Assembly (NCBI GenBank): GCA_020435025.1
Contig: JAGRAG010000407.1
Span: forward strand, 1 to 6,923
DNA: 6,923 nt
Direction: 5' to 3'
DNA from: Bdellovibrionales bacterium
Lineage (GTDB): Bacteria > Bdellovibrionota > Bdellovibrionia > Bdellovibrionales > UBA1609
Below the pieces are notes generated by a model that worked only from the letters and a program-made list of their open reading frames with translations, did no database searches and was not told the origin of the DNA. The translations under genes were made by a program, and so were the position numbers. This document shows positions 1 through 6,191 of the stretch, in pieces; the stretch's first letter is position 1, and each line of letters begins with the position of its first letter.

Positions 1-6
1 TTGCCT

Positions 7-846
7 ATGAAATACGTAGGTGCACATGTTAGCGCAGCAGGGGGAATTCAAAACGCTCCACTGAATGCCAAAGAAATAGGGGCTTCGGCCTTTGCTATGT
101 TTACTAAAAATCAAAGACAATGGACAGCTCCACCTTTAGGCGACGAGCAGGTCGACCAGTTTTTTGAAAATATGGAGCTTGCCGGAATTAGTGGCGAACA
201 GGTTTTGCCTCATGACAGTTACCTAATAAATTTGGGTCATCCCAATAAGGAACAAAGAGACAAGTCTCTTGATGCCTTTATCGATGAGATGGAAAGGTGT
301 TTAACCCTTGGCTTGCCACTTCTTAATTTTCATCCGGGAAGTCATTTACGAGAAATTTCCGAAGAAAAGTGTTTGGACCTTATAGCTGACTCAATCAATC
401 AAGCTCACAAAGAAGTCGAAGCTATTGTTGCTGTTATTGAAAACACTTCGGGACAAGGGTCTAATCTTGGACATCGCTTCGAACATCTAGCACATATAAT
501 TGAGCGTGTGGAAGATAAAGACCGAGTGGGCGTCTGTTTAGATACCTGCCACACGTTTACCGCGGGCTATGACCTTCGTACCGAAGAAACTTTTAATGCC
601 ACTATGGCGGAATTTGAACGAATTGTTGGATTTGATTATTTAAAAGGAATGCACTTAAATGATTCCAAACCCCCACTAGGAAGTCGTAAAGACCGCCATC
701 AATGTTTGGGCAAAGGTGAAATTGGTTTGACGGCCTTTCAATGCATTATGAAAGATTCTCGTTTCGATCACATTCCACTTATTCTAGAAACCATTGAACC
801 TGAAATCTGGCCAGAAGAAATCCAACTTCTTAAGTCCTATCAATAA
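7..846 (+). CDS. nfo: Endonuclease IV (AP endonuclease)
   Basis: Metal-dependent AP endonuclease of base excision repair. It cuts 5' of abasic sites and removes blocked 3' ends in cytoplasmic DNA. The protein is 279 residues, close to the 285 of E. coli Nfo, and is co-linear with it from MKY onward. All nine metal ligands known from the E. coli enzyme are at the same residue numbers: H69, H109, E145, D179, H182, H216, D229, H231 and E261. The family blocks AHVSAAGG, FTKNQRQW, LPHDSYLINLGHP, NFHPGSH, VIENTSGQGSNLG and DTCHTFTAGYD are all visible. I chose the ATG at 7 because it aligns with the E. coli start. A TTG at 1 would add only Met-Pro, and any ribosome binding site lies outside the window. 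The gene ends shortly after the last conserved helix and looks intact. No operon partner is visible downstream: the next gene starts about 240 bases later. Confidence 0.97.
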   Translation: MKYVGAHVSAAGGIQNAPLNAKEIGASAFAMFTKNQRQWTAPPLGDEQVDQFFENMELAGISGEQVLPHDSYLINLGHPNKEQRDKSLDAFIDEMERCLTLGLPLLNFHPGSHLREISEEKCLDLIADSINQAHKEVEAIVAVIENTSGQGSNLGHRFEHLAHIIERVEDKDRVGVCLDTCHTFTAGYDLRTEETFNATMAEFERIVGFDYLKGMHLNDSKPPLGSRKDRHQCLGKGEIGLTAFQCIMKDSRFDHIPLILETIEPEIWPEEIQLLKSYQ

Positions 847-1088
847 GCTGCAAATCCCGCTAATTGGAAGAACCCGGTTATTTGAGTGGCCTGCTGCTTC
901 CAGAAATAGGGCCAGGCATCTTTTGTTACCTTTGTGCATCTAATAGACAACACGGAGAAATGGATATTATCTTAGCGCCATAATTTTAGCCACTTACCTT
1001 TGGACCTCAAATTGCTTTAAAAGCTTCTGGCAAACCCGTAAATAGCGGATTCAACAGCAAGATTGTGAACCAAAAACCCGGATTAAAT
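847..1088. other. Gene-free spacer between nfo and the exported gene pair
   Basis: No reading frame on either strand looks like a real gene here. A short minus-strand open frame at 1007-1222 overlaps the start of the next gene and has no recognisable content. A 5-bp inverted repeat (GCCTG 889-893 with CAGGC 913-917) lies after nfo, followed by ATCTTTTGTT. It is too weak and its loop too long to call a terminator with confidence. A weak promoter-like pair lies at 944-970. No tRNA-like or riboswitch-like structure was recognised by eye. Confidence 0.6.
944..970 (+). promoter_or_regulatory. Weak candidate sigma70-type promoter
   Basis: TAGACA at 944-949 matches the -35 consensus at 5 of 6 bases, and TATTAT at 965-970 matches the -10 consensus at 5 of 6. 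The spacer is only 15 bases, shorter than the optimum of 17. If used, it would start transcription near 977 and leave a leader of roughly 110 bases before the ATG at 1089. The position fits a promoter for the exported gene pair, but such matches also occur by chance in AT-rich spacers. Confidence 0.25.
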
Positions 1089-1550
1089 ATGTATTTGAAG
1101 TTTTCTTTTTTTATCGTCTTCTCCCTACTGATCCATTCGACAGCCGTGGCCGATTCCTGTTCGATAAAAAGACCTTTGCTACGTAACGACATGGAAGACT
1201 TAAAAAGTTTTATTGATGACAATCAATTTAAATCCATCGAATGCTTCCTCGAAGGACTTCCCACTTCCATTCGAACTATTCGGGCTTATGTAAAAGACAG
1301 CCTTTCTCTACAGGAAGCCAGTTTAAAAAATCCAAGAGCTGTCCTTGCCGCTTCTGACGGTGGAATTTTTGCAACCTTTAATGGGGACAGAAAACAAAAG
1401 GGCTACGACGAAGTAGAGATTTTAGCCCTAGACAAAAACGAGAGCCCAACAAAATGGGTCACTGGAATCGTGAAAAAACAGGGAAATTCTCTTAAACTGA
1501 TTCAAAACCCGGAAAAATGCATATTTAGATATCGACAATCCCTATTATAG
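1089..1550 (+). pseudogene. 5' part of a frameshifted exported cytochrome-c-like gene
   Basis: This 153-residue open frame is the N-terminal part of a longer protein whose remainder is read in the next frame up to 2214. I chose the ATG at 1089 over the in-frame GTG at 1065 because it gives a clean signal peptide: a short n-region, hydrophobic residues 5-15, and an AVA site at 19-21 before D22. Neither start has a strong ribosome binding site. The mature part contains SLQEAS (73-78), NPR (81-83) and FNGD (97-100), followed by NPEKC at 140-144. From memory, a family of exported haem proteins in Bdellovibrio-like bacteria has a similar block ahead of an NPxxCxxCH site; this is unverified. After residue 144 the frame gives a short implausible tail and a stop at 1548-1550, while the +1 frame is open from 1501. 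The break lies near an A5 run at 1513-1517. Removing one A would fuse both parts into a 374-residue protein. A real mutation, a larger deletion or a sequencing indel are all possible. Confidence 0.7.
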
Positions 1551-1953
1551 TGGCACTGGTTTCATCTTAGAGGATCTATTTGCTTTTGAATCTGTTCTGA
1601 ATATAGATCAATGGCCTAACTTAAATCCCTTCTTTCATAAAGATCCTCCAGATACCTACTTAAGATATAATAATCTCAATGATCTGAAAAAGGAATACCC
1701 TCAGATGGCTTATTACGATTCTCCGTTTGTCGGCAAAGAGTTTCACCGATTCCAACAAAAGAGATCCTTCTATTCATATCGAGTCTATTCTTCATCAACA
1801 GACCAGGAAGACTTTCAAAAGCAAGATATCGCCCTTTGTGAACAATTAAAAGTAAATTCAAAATTAGAGTTCACCAAACTGGTACCGCAGTCTTTCATCA
1901 AAGCAAGTTCGACAGCGACTAGAACAGATCCTTGGCCCCAGGTTGTCGACAGC

Positions 1954-1968
1954 TGTATAGCCTGTCAT
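1954..1968 (+). other. c-type haem attachment motif CIACH
   Basis: Codons TGT ATA GCC TGT CAT encode CIACH in the frame of the 3' part of the split gene. The two cysteines would form thioethers to haem and the His would be the proximal iron ligand. A downstream Met codon at 2134-2136, in an RMPLG context, is the candidate distal ligand. Confidence 0.75.
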
Positions 1969-2201
1969 GATAGCCCTCACCGGGTTGGTCCCTATATACC
2001 CTTTAGGCATCCCGAGACACTATTGACTCATCTGCGTCACTACCGGTCTCAACTGGGTTGGGGCGACGCTATTGATACAATCGAATTCTACGTTAGCCCT
2101 TCTGCAATCGGAGCTCACTTAAATGGAGATCGAATGCCACTTGGCCGACGTCCTTTATCTCCGGAAGAGACTCAATTACTGTTGAATTGGTTAAAAAAGT
2201 C

Positions 2202-2207
2202 TAAGGA
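2202..2207 (+). promoter_or_regulatory. Ribosome binding site of the exported Cys/His protein
   Basis: TAAGGA ends nine bases before the ATG at 2217. It lies inside the last codons of the preceding gene, whose TAG stop is at 2212-2214. Stop and start are two bases apart, so translation of the two genes is probably coupled. Confidence 0.7.
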
Positions 2208-2216
2208 CAAGTAGAT

Positions 2217-3143
2217 ATGAAACTGAGATTGAAATTTCAATTCATCAGGATTTTTTTACGGCACCGTATTGTCTTGAATTATGTATTGGTCCTGATCACA
2301 CTCTCTACAAGTGGTTCGTTAGCACTTACATCTCCGGATAATTTCAATCTACCTTCTAGTACAGTTCAAAAAATGCAATCGGTAATTGATAAAACATTCC
2401 CCTACCCAATCAACTGTTGGGGCACGGCCCTCTGGTCACAAGGGTTCATTAATGAACTAAGACCTTCGACCAAGTCAGAATTGCTATACACATTTAAAAA
2501 AAATAAGTGCAGGAAATTGCAGCCGAATGAGGCACCCCTTCCAGGTGACTTTGGATCATTTTACAACTCTGAATCGGGAATCTACCACACATTCATTCAC
2601 TTAGATGACACTTTTATTTTCGAAAAAGGCTCTCCTTATCCTTCACATGTTCCAGAAATCGAAAACTATAAAGAAAAATTTAAAGATTTCTCCATTTCAT
2701 TTGATCTCAAAACTGGTTGCAAAAGCGGAAACGAGAATGAGTGTTTTTGGGGTGTCATTAACTATCGGTGTGACACCTTCAATGTTCTGGCTGAGCAAGC
2801 AACAGAAAAAACAGAAAAATTTGATGGATTGTTGCACACAATAAAACGATGTTTAAAAGATAGCACATGTAAACAGGACTACATTCTAGCTCTAGAAACT
2901 TTTATAGACATTCTAATTAAAGATATCCGTCATCCCGATTCTCTCTCTTTTGAGTCCTATCGTGCTATTGGTGTTTTATTATTGTTTGCTAATGAAAACA
3001 AAGATTTTATTCAACATTTACCACTTGCAGTGCTCGAAAAATATATGTCTCTATTAAATGCACTCGAATCACTTGAGAACAACACATTTAAAAAATTGTC
3101 TGACTTTCCCGATTTTGCAAAAAGTGCCAACGCCTCTTTCTGA
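2217..3143 (+). CDS. Exported protein with NlpC/P60- or papain-like Cys/His signature
   Basis: Function not established. The 308-residue protein begins with a basic n-region (residues 1-18) and a hydrophobic stretch of about 20-31, with a likely signal peptidase I site after SLA (34-36), so it should be exported. The mature N-terminal half shows the order expected of NlpC/P60, CHAP or related papain-like hydrolases: a candidate nucleophile C67 in NCWGTALW, then LPGD (108-111) starting a beta-strand, then H124 and H128 in YHTFIHL, then FEKG (135-138). Such folds cleave peptidoglycan peptides or act on amide and ester bonds, but the match is by motif only. Six further cysteines (98, 168, 176, 185, 212, 218) could form three disulfides, consistent with a periplasmic or secreted location. 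Residues from about 190 to 308 look mainly helical and match nothing I recognise. It has a good ribosome binding site and starts two bases after the cytochrome-like gene, so the two were probably one operon. It is intact, unlike its partner. Confidence 0.75.
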   Translation: MKLRLKFQFIRIFLRHRIVLNYVLVLITLSTSGSLALTSPDNFNLPSSTVQKMQSVIDKTFPYPINCWGTALWSQGFINELRPSTKSELLYTFKKNKCRKLQPNEAPLPGDFGSFYNSESGIYHTFIHLDDTFIFEKGSPYPSHVPEIENYKEKFKDFSISFDLKTGCKSGNENECFWGVINYRCDTFNVLAEQATEKTEKFDGLLHTIKRCLKDSTCKQDYILALETFIDILIKDIRHPDSLSFESYRAIGVLLLFANENKDFIQHLPLAVLEKYMSLLNALESLENNTFKKLSDFPDFAKSANASF

Positions 3144-3171
3144 GCACAGACAAAGGTGCGATGTCTTACTT
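3144..3171. terminator. Weak hairpin between convergent genes
   Basis: The 28-base gap between the + strand stop at 3143 and the recO stop contains AGACA (3148-3152) and its inverted copy TGTCT (3162-3166) with a nine-base loop, followed by TACTTTT on the + strand. An alternative pairing is GCAC 3144-3147 with GTGC 3156-3159. The stem is short and the T tract imperfect, so the hairpin is only a candidate. The location between two converging operons is where a terminator is expected. Confidence 0.25.
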
Positions 3172-3768
3172 TTATCCAACATATGAGTGGAGAAAATGAT
3201 TTACTTTTGATTGTAAAACCTGAAGTTCGCGCACACCAAAGATTAAACTTTCGTGGTCGCGAATCGAGCAGGAAAGTATCTCCGGCACCACTAGCTCTGG
3301 TGGCAAAACACCTTGTTGATATAAAAACTTTAATTCAAACTGAAGCTTTAAAAGATCTAATCTTTGAGTCGATTCCGCCTGTTTTAAGGCATGACCTAGG
3401 AGATTAAAAATACTCTCCTCTTCAAGTACACCCTCTTGAATCACCTTGCTCACTAACTGAACAAAAAATAAGCCCAGTTCCAATCGATCATAGTCCAAAC
3501 GCAAACCATCAAAGCTTTCAATATTTTGTGCTTCTAAAAGGAAATACAAAGACTCTGATTCTTCCCCGCCTTTACGGTCCTTATACTGAACTTCGATATA
3601 ACGGGTCGGCTCTAGAAGCCCCCCACCAAAGCGCTTGCGGCTTTTTAAAGCACCTTTAGCAACAAAATGCATACGAGCCCCTTTGCCGCTCAGTCCGTGA
3701 ATAATTAAATCTGATTCACCAAAGGGGACTTTTTTTAAAACAATTATGCGCTCTTTAAGAACTTGCAT
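3172..3768 (-). CDS. recO: DNA repair protein RecO
   Basis: RecO is a recombination mediator of the RecFOR pathway. It helps load RecA onto SSB-coated single-stranded DNA and anneals complementary strands. The N-terminal OB-fold region is recognisable: strand IIVLKKVPFGESD (8-20), then VAKGALKSRKRFGGGLLEP (36-54), which matches the family's conserved basic block before LEP. The C-terminal helical region includes LQFELKFLYQQGVLPP (142-157), matching the conserved helix ahead of the zinc-ribbon position. At 198 residues it is shorter than the 242 of E. coli RecO. It has only one cysteine (C167), so the CxxC pairs found in zinc-binding RecO proteins are absent. The ATG at 3768 has a strong AAAGGAA ribosome binding site at 3773-3779. 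The gene follows mgtE by 15 bases and is probably the last gene of the minus-strand transcript. It converges on the exported gene pair. Confidence 0.92.
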   Translation of the reverse strand: MQVLKERIIVLKKVPFGESDLIIHGLSGKGARMHFVAKGALKSRKRFGGGLLEPTRYIEVQYKDRKGGEESESLYFLLEAQNIESFDGLRLDYDRLELGLFFVQLVSKVIQEGVLEEESIFNLLGHALKQAESTQRLDLLKLQFELKFLYQQGVLPPELVVPEILSCSIRDHESLIFGVRELQVLQSKVNHFLHSYVG

Positions 3769-3772
3769 ACCG

Positions 3773-3779
3773 TTCCTTT
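3773..3779 (-). promoter_or_regulatory. Ribosome binding site of recO
   Basis: Read on the minus strand this is AAAGGAA, four bases before the ATG at 3768. It sits in the 15-base gap between the mgtE stop and recO and fixes the recO start. Confidence 0.7.
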
Positions 3780-3783
3780 AAGC

Positions 3784-5151
3784 TTAATGAATGTGAGTCA
3801 TATACTCTTGAAACAGTAAAAATAGAGTTGAAACACCTAGAGCTTGTGAAAAAATCGAAAAAATAGGGCTGCTGGCAGAGGTCGGATCAAAATCCACTTT
3901 CTTTAAAAAGATCGGAACGACCACAGCTAATACAAATGAAAGCCAGACCTGTATCACTAAAGCACTGCTAAGATAAAGACCTAAATCCCAAGAAAAAAGG
4001 GCACCCCATAAAAGAACAACAACTAGAAAAAAAAGAACGGAAAAAGAAAATGCCAACAACAGTTCTTTTTTTAAATATTCAAGGGGCAGCCCAACATCCA
4101 CTTTTCCCGCACGAATCGCTCCCGACATAATCGTCGTTACCTGATTACCGATGGTCATTCCCACACCCAATAAAATAGGAAGAAACCCGGCAAATTGCCA
4201 AACAGCTAGTGTTGCCGAGCTATCCTGCTCACCGACTCCTAAAAAGTATATTAACGCATAACAAACAAGTCCGTTCAGCAAGGACAGTAACAACCAGGGA
4301 AGGCGGGCTATAAAATGCACCTTAAAGGCCACATCGTGCTCCATGCCCGCTTGTCCTAAAGACATCAGATCTTCTTCCGCCTCTTCACGGATCACATCTA
4401 TCACATCATCAACGGTGATCACTCCTACCAATTTATTTAAACCATCCGTCACTGGCATCGATAAGAAATCATATTTTTCGACGATCTTTGCCACCTCTTC
4501 TTGATCGGTACTTAAGGAAACCGTAATCACTTCTGGATGCATTAAGTCTTTGAGCTTATCATGGGGGCGACTGAGAAGAAGCTGCTTAAGACTCATAACC
4601 CCAACGAGGTTGTTATTGTCGTTCACAACGTAAATATAAAAGGTAATCGGCAGATCATCGTCTTCTGTTTGAATAATTTTAGTGGCTTCAGCAACTGTAA
4701 GATCCTGATTGAGAGCGAGAAAGTCCGTGCTCATAATTCCACCGGCAGAATCTTCGGGATAGGCCATTAGATCCGCCACTTCTTCCGAAACCTCTTTCAC
4801 CATGGAATTTAAGATCGTCTGTGCTTCTTCTTCGGGAAGCGCCCCTAGCAAATCGGCCGCATCATCAACCTCTAAAAGAGACACCAGCTCTAAGACCTCA
4901 TCCTGTTTTAAATCAGAAAGCATTCCCTGCTGTCGCTCTTCTGAAAGATGAGCTAAAATTTCTGATTTCTTTTCCTGGGACTCGATAAGTTGAAATAGCT
5001 CTTTCGCCTCTTCAATGGAAAAAAAATCGAGCACTGCAGCTATATCCGCAGCGTGAGTCTTCTCAAATATTTTACCGATATTTTGTAAAGCATTTCGAGA
5101 AAAGAGCTTATGAATGGTCGCAACCAACATTTTGGACTGCTCTTCATTCAT
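3784..5151 (-). CDS. mgtE: MgtE-family magnesium transporter/channel
   Basis: Inner-membrane Mg2+ channel of the MgtE/SLC41 family. At 455 residues it is the usual length (about 450). Domains in order: an acidic helical N domain (about 1-130), YPEDSAGGIM (131-140) leading into the first CBS domain (to about 200), a second CBS domain (about 201-258), a connecting plug-helix region, and five membrane segments near 280-305, 315-345, 362-386, 391-417 and 429-450. In the family the N and CBS domains sense cytoplasmic Mg2+ and close the pore. The pore motifs are divergent: the usual GGNxGxQ is GMTIGNQ (331-337), and the aspartate about 14 residues after the DP motif (Asp432 in the Thermus protein, as I recall it) is Q436. 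Transport specificity is therefore less certain than family membership. The ATG overlaps the stop of the upstream membrane-protein gene as ATGA, with AGGAG at 5159-5163 as ribosome binding site. No Mg2+ riboswitch is possible at this junction; regulation probably comes from the operon promoter outside the window. Confidence 0.92.
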   Translation of the reverse strand: MNEEQSKMLVATIHKLFSRNALQNIGKIFEKTHAADIAAVLDFFSIEEAKELFQLIESQEKKSEILAHLSEERQQGMLSDLKQDEVLELVSLLEVDDAADLLGALPEEEAQTILNSMVKEVSEEVADLMAYPEDSAGGIMSTDFLALNQDLTVAEATKIIQTEDDDLPITFYIYVVNDNNNLVGVMSLKQLLLSRPHDKLKDLMHPEVITVSLSTDQEEVAKIVEKYDFLSMPVTDGLNKLVGVITVDDVIDVIREEAEEDLMSLGQAGMEHDVAFKVHFIARLPWLLLSLLNGLVCYALIYFLGVGEQDSSATLAVWQFAGFLPILLGVGMTIGNQVTTIMSGAIRAGKVDVGLPLEYLKKELLLAFSFSVLFFLVVVLLWGALFSWDLGLYLSSALVIQVWLSFVLAVVVPIFLKKVDFDPTSASSPIFSIFSQALGVSTLFLLFQEYMTHIH

Positions 5152-5163
5152 GACGAGACTCCT
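5148..5163 (-). promoter_or_regulatory. ATGA start/stop overlap and ribosome binding site of mgtE
   Basis: On the minus strand AGGAG (5159-5163) lies seven bases before the mgtE ATG (5149-5151). The ATG shares bases with the TGA stop (5148-5150) of the upstream UPF0104 gene. The overlap indicates translational coupling. Confidence 0.75.
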
Positions 5164-6188
5164 GGAGGCACCTCACCAGACGCCTTAGAAACTTCAGCAG
5201 CCATTGCCGAAGCCTTAAGCTTCTGCTGACCACGCTGGAGATAGATCACCATACCAACTAAACCCCATACGATAAAACAAGCCTGGAAGGCTGTCATGCT
5301 CACAGCTCCTACTCTCTCCGCGCCGGTCATAAACAGTGCTAAAAAACCTGCCATTGCCATTTGGCCAACTCCTATACCACCAGGAGCTATCGGAATCGCC
5401 GTCACAATCATCGATAGAGGAACTGCGAAGAAATAGGAACTCAAACCAATATCAAATCCCAATGCCGAGCCAATTAAGTAGAAGAAAATCACCGAACAAG
5501 ACTGGGCGGCTAGACTGACAACCACAGCGATTGCAATTTCACCCAGGTGGTTTCGGTAGGCTTGAAACCCATCATAAACTTGGCCAACGAAATCACCGGC
5601 AGGAACGCGGGCTAATATCTGATCGACGAATTTATGATTCCTCACTCGGCGTGAAACTCCAAATAGCAGACCCAAAGTAGCCACAATAAATGCAATAAGA
5701 ATCATTCCCCCTAAGGATCTTAAAACCACATGAGACAAGACAAATTGCAGTTTAAATAGAAGCGCTAAAAGCGACATAATGATCATAGCGTAGAGGCCCA
5801 AAATTCGATCCATCAAGACAGAAATCGCCGCATCGACTTTCTTTTCAGGTTGATCCTGAACAACATAAAAGCCCTTTACCAAATCTCCACCGACCCCACC
5901 GGGAAGTGCAAAGTTAAAAAAGATACCTATAAGCACTAGCTTAACGGATTCCAAAAATGAAATATTGATCTTCCGAGTTCGCATCAGGCGAAACCAGCGA
6001 TAGGTTGTAATAAAAAGATTTAAACCAGCAATGACAAATCCGATTACTAAAACCGGACCCTGCAGTAGTTCCTTTAAATCATCGAGCCTAAGAACACCCT
6101 TATGAATCAGCCAATAAATAAGGCCGGCAGCCACAGCAATTTTCAAAGTGACTTTTAATCCATGTTGGATTTTTTGCTTTCCCGCCAC
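5148..6188 (-). CDS. UPF0104 / flippase-like integral membrane protein
   Basis: A 346-residue multi-spanning inner-membrane protein of the UPF0104 family, related to the membrane region of lysylphosphatidylglycerol synthase (MprF) and to AglD-like proteins. Members are thought to move or modify lipid-linked substrates. The substrate here is unknown. Family motifs are visible: YRWFRLM (63-69), NFALPGGVGGDLVKG (92-106), DRILGL (127-132) and IPIAPGGIGVGQ (265-276). Hydrophobic segments cover most of residues 12-320, and the C-terminal tail of about 25 residues is polar. There is no fused aminoacyl-transferase domain, so it is not a full MprF. The start is a GTG at 6186-6188: no in-frame ATG occurs before residue 69, inside the conserved core. 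AGGGA upstream on the minus strand (near 6199-6203) is a modest ribosome binding site. It begins three bases after the nuoI stop and its own stop overlaps the mgtE start, so it belongs to the same transcript. No functional link to complex I is evident. Confidence 0.85.
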   Translation of the reverse strand: MAGKQKIQHGLKVTLKIAVAAGLIYWLIHKGVLRLDDLKELLQGPVLVIGFVIAGLNLFITTYRWFRLMRTRKINISFLESVKLVLIGIFFNFALPGGVGGDLVKGFYVVQDQPEKKVDAAISVLMDRILGLYAMIIMSLLALLFKLQFVLSHVVLRSLGGMILIAFIVATLGLLFGVSRRVRNHKFVDQILARVPAGDFVGQVYDGFQAYRNHLGEIAIAVVVSLAAQSCSVIFFYLIGSALGFDIGLSSYFFAVPLSMIVTAIPIAPGGIGVGQMAMAGFLALFMTGAERVGAVSMTAFQACFIVWGLVGMVIYLQRGQQKLKASAMAAEVSKASGEVPPGVSS

Positions 6189-6191
6189 TTA

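Larger units (their letters stand above)
1501..2214 (+). pseudogene. 3' part of the frameshifted cytochrome-c-like gene, CxxCH haem motif
   Basis: The frame is open from 1501, inside the 5' part, to the stop at 2212-2214. The first ATG is at 1705 and would give 169 residues with no signal peptide. Counted from that ATG, C84, C87 and H88 form the CIACH haem-attachment motif. A GPYIPF block follows, and M144 in RMPLG lies 56 residues after the His and is a likely distal haem ligand. The end, LSPEETQLLLNWL, resembles the C-terminal helix of small c-type cytochrome domains. Haem c is attached outside the cytoplasm, so this part needs the signal peptide encoded in the 5' part, which supports one original gene. 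An AAGGA-like site at 1690-1694 lies about 10 bases before the ATG at 1705. It could drive separate translation, but it also encodes ordinary Lys-Lys-Glu codons. No second frameshift or internal stop is seen, so selection on this part was recent or persists. Electron-transfer or sensory roles are both open. Confidence 0.7.

Noticed and set aside
889..917. Possible terminator after nfo (GCCTG/CAGGC repeat followed by ATCTTTTGTT)
   Set aside because: Only five paired bases with a 19-base loop, and the T tract starts three bases after the stem. Too weak to call.
1007..1222. Minus-strand open frame of 71 codons across the spacer and the start of the exported gene
   Set aside because: It overlaps a signal-peptide-coding region on the other strand and has no recognisable motif or clear ribosome binding site.
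1504..1520. Programmed ribosomal frameshift at CAAAACCCGGAAAAATGC
   Set aside because: The shift needed is +1 (or -2). There is no classical -1 heptamer, no stop or rare-codon context and no obvious downstream stem-loop. A mutation or sequencing indel is simpler.
2605..2844. Plus-strand frame of 79 codons inside the exported Cys/His gene
   Set aside because: It lies wholly within a better-supported gene on the same strand and its lysine-rich product looks like an out-of-frame reading.
3156..3407. Plus-strand frame of 83 codons opposite the recO 3' end
   Set aside because: recO on the minus strand has clear family motifs; the opposite frame is a shadow.
4561..4770. Plus-strand frame opposite mgtE
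   Set aside because: It falls on the antisense of the CBS-domain region, with no independent support.
5336..5518. Plus-strand frame opposite the UPF0104 gene
   Set aside because: Antisense of a conserved membrane protein with visible family motifs; no signals of its own.
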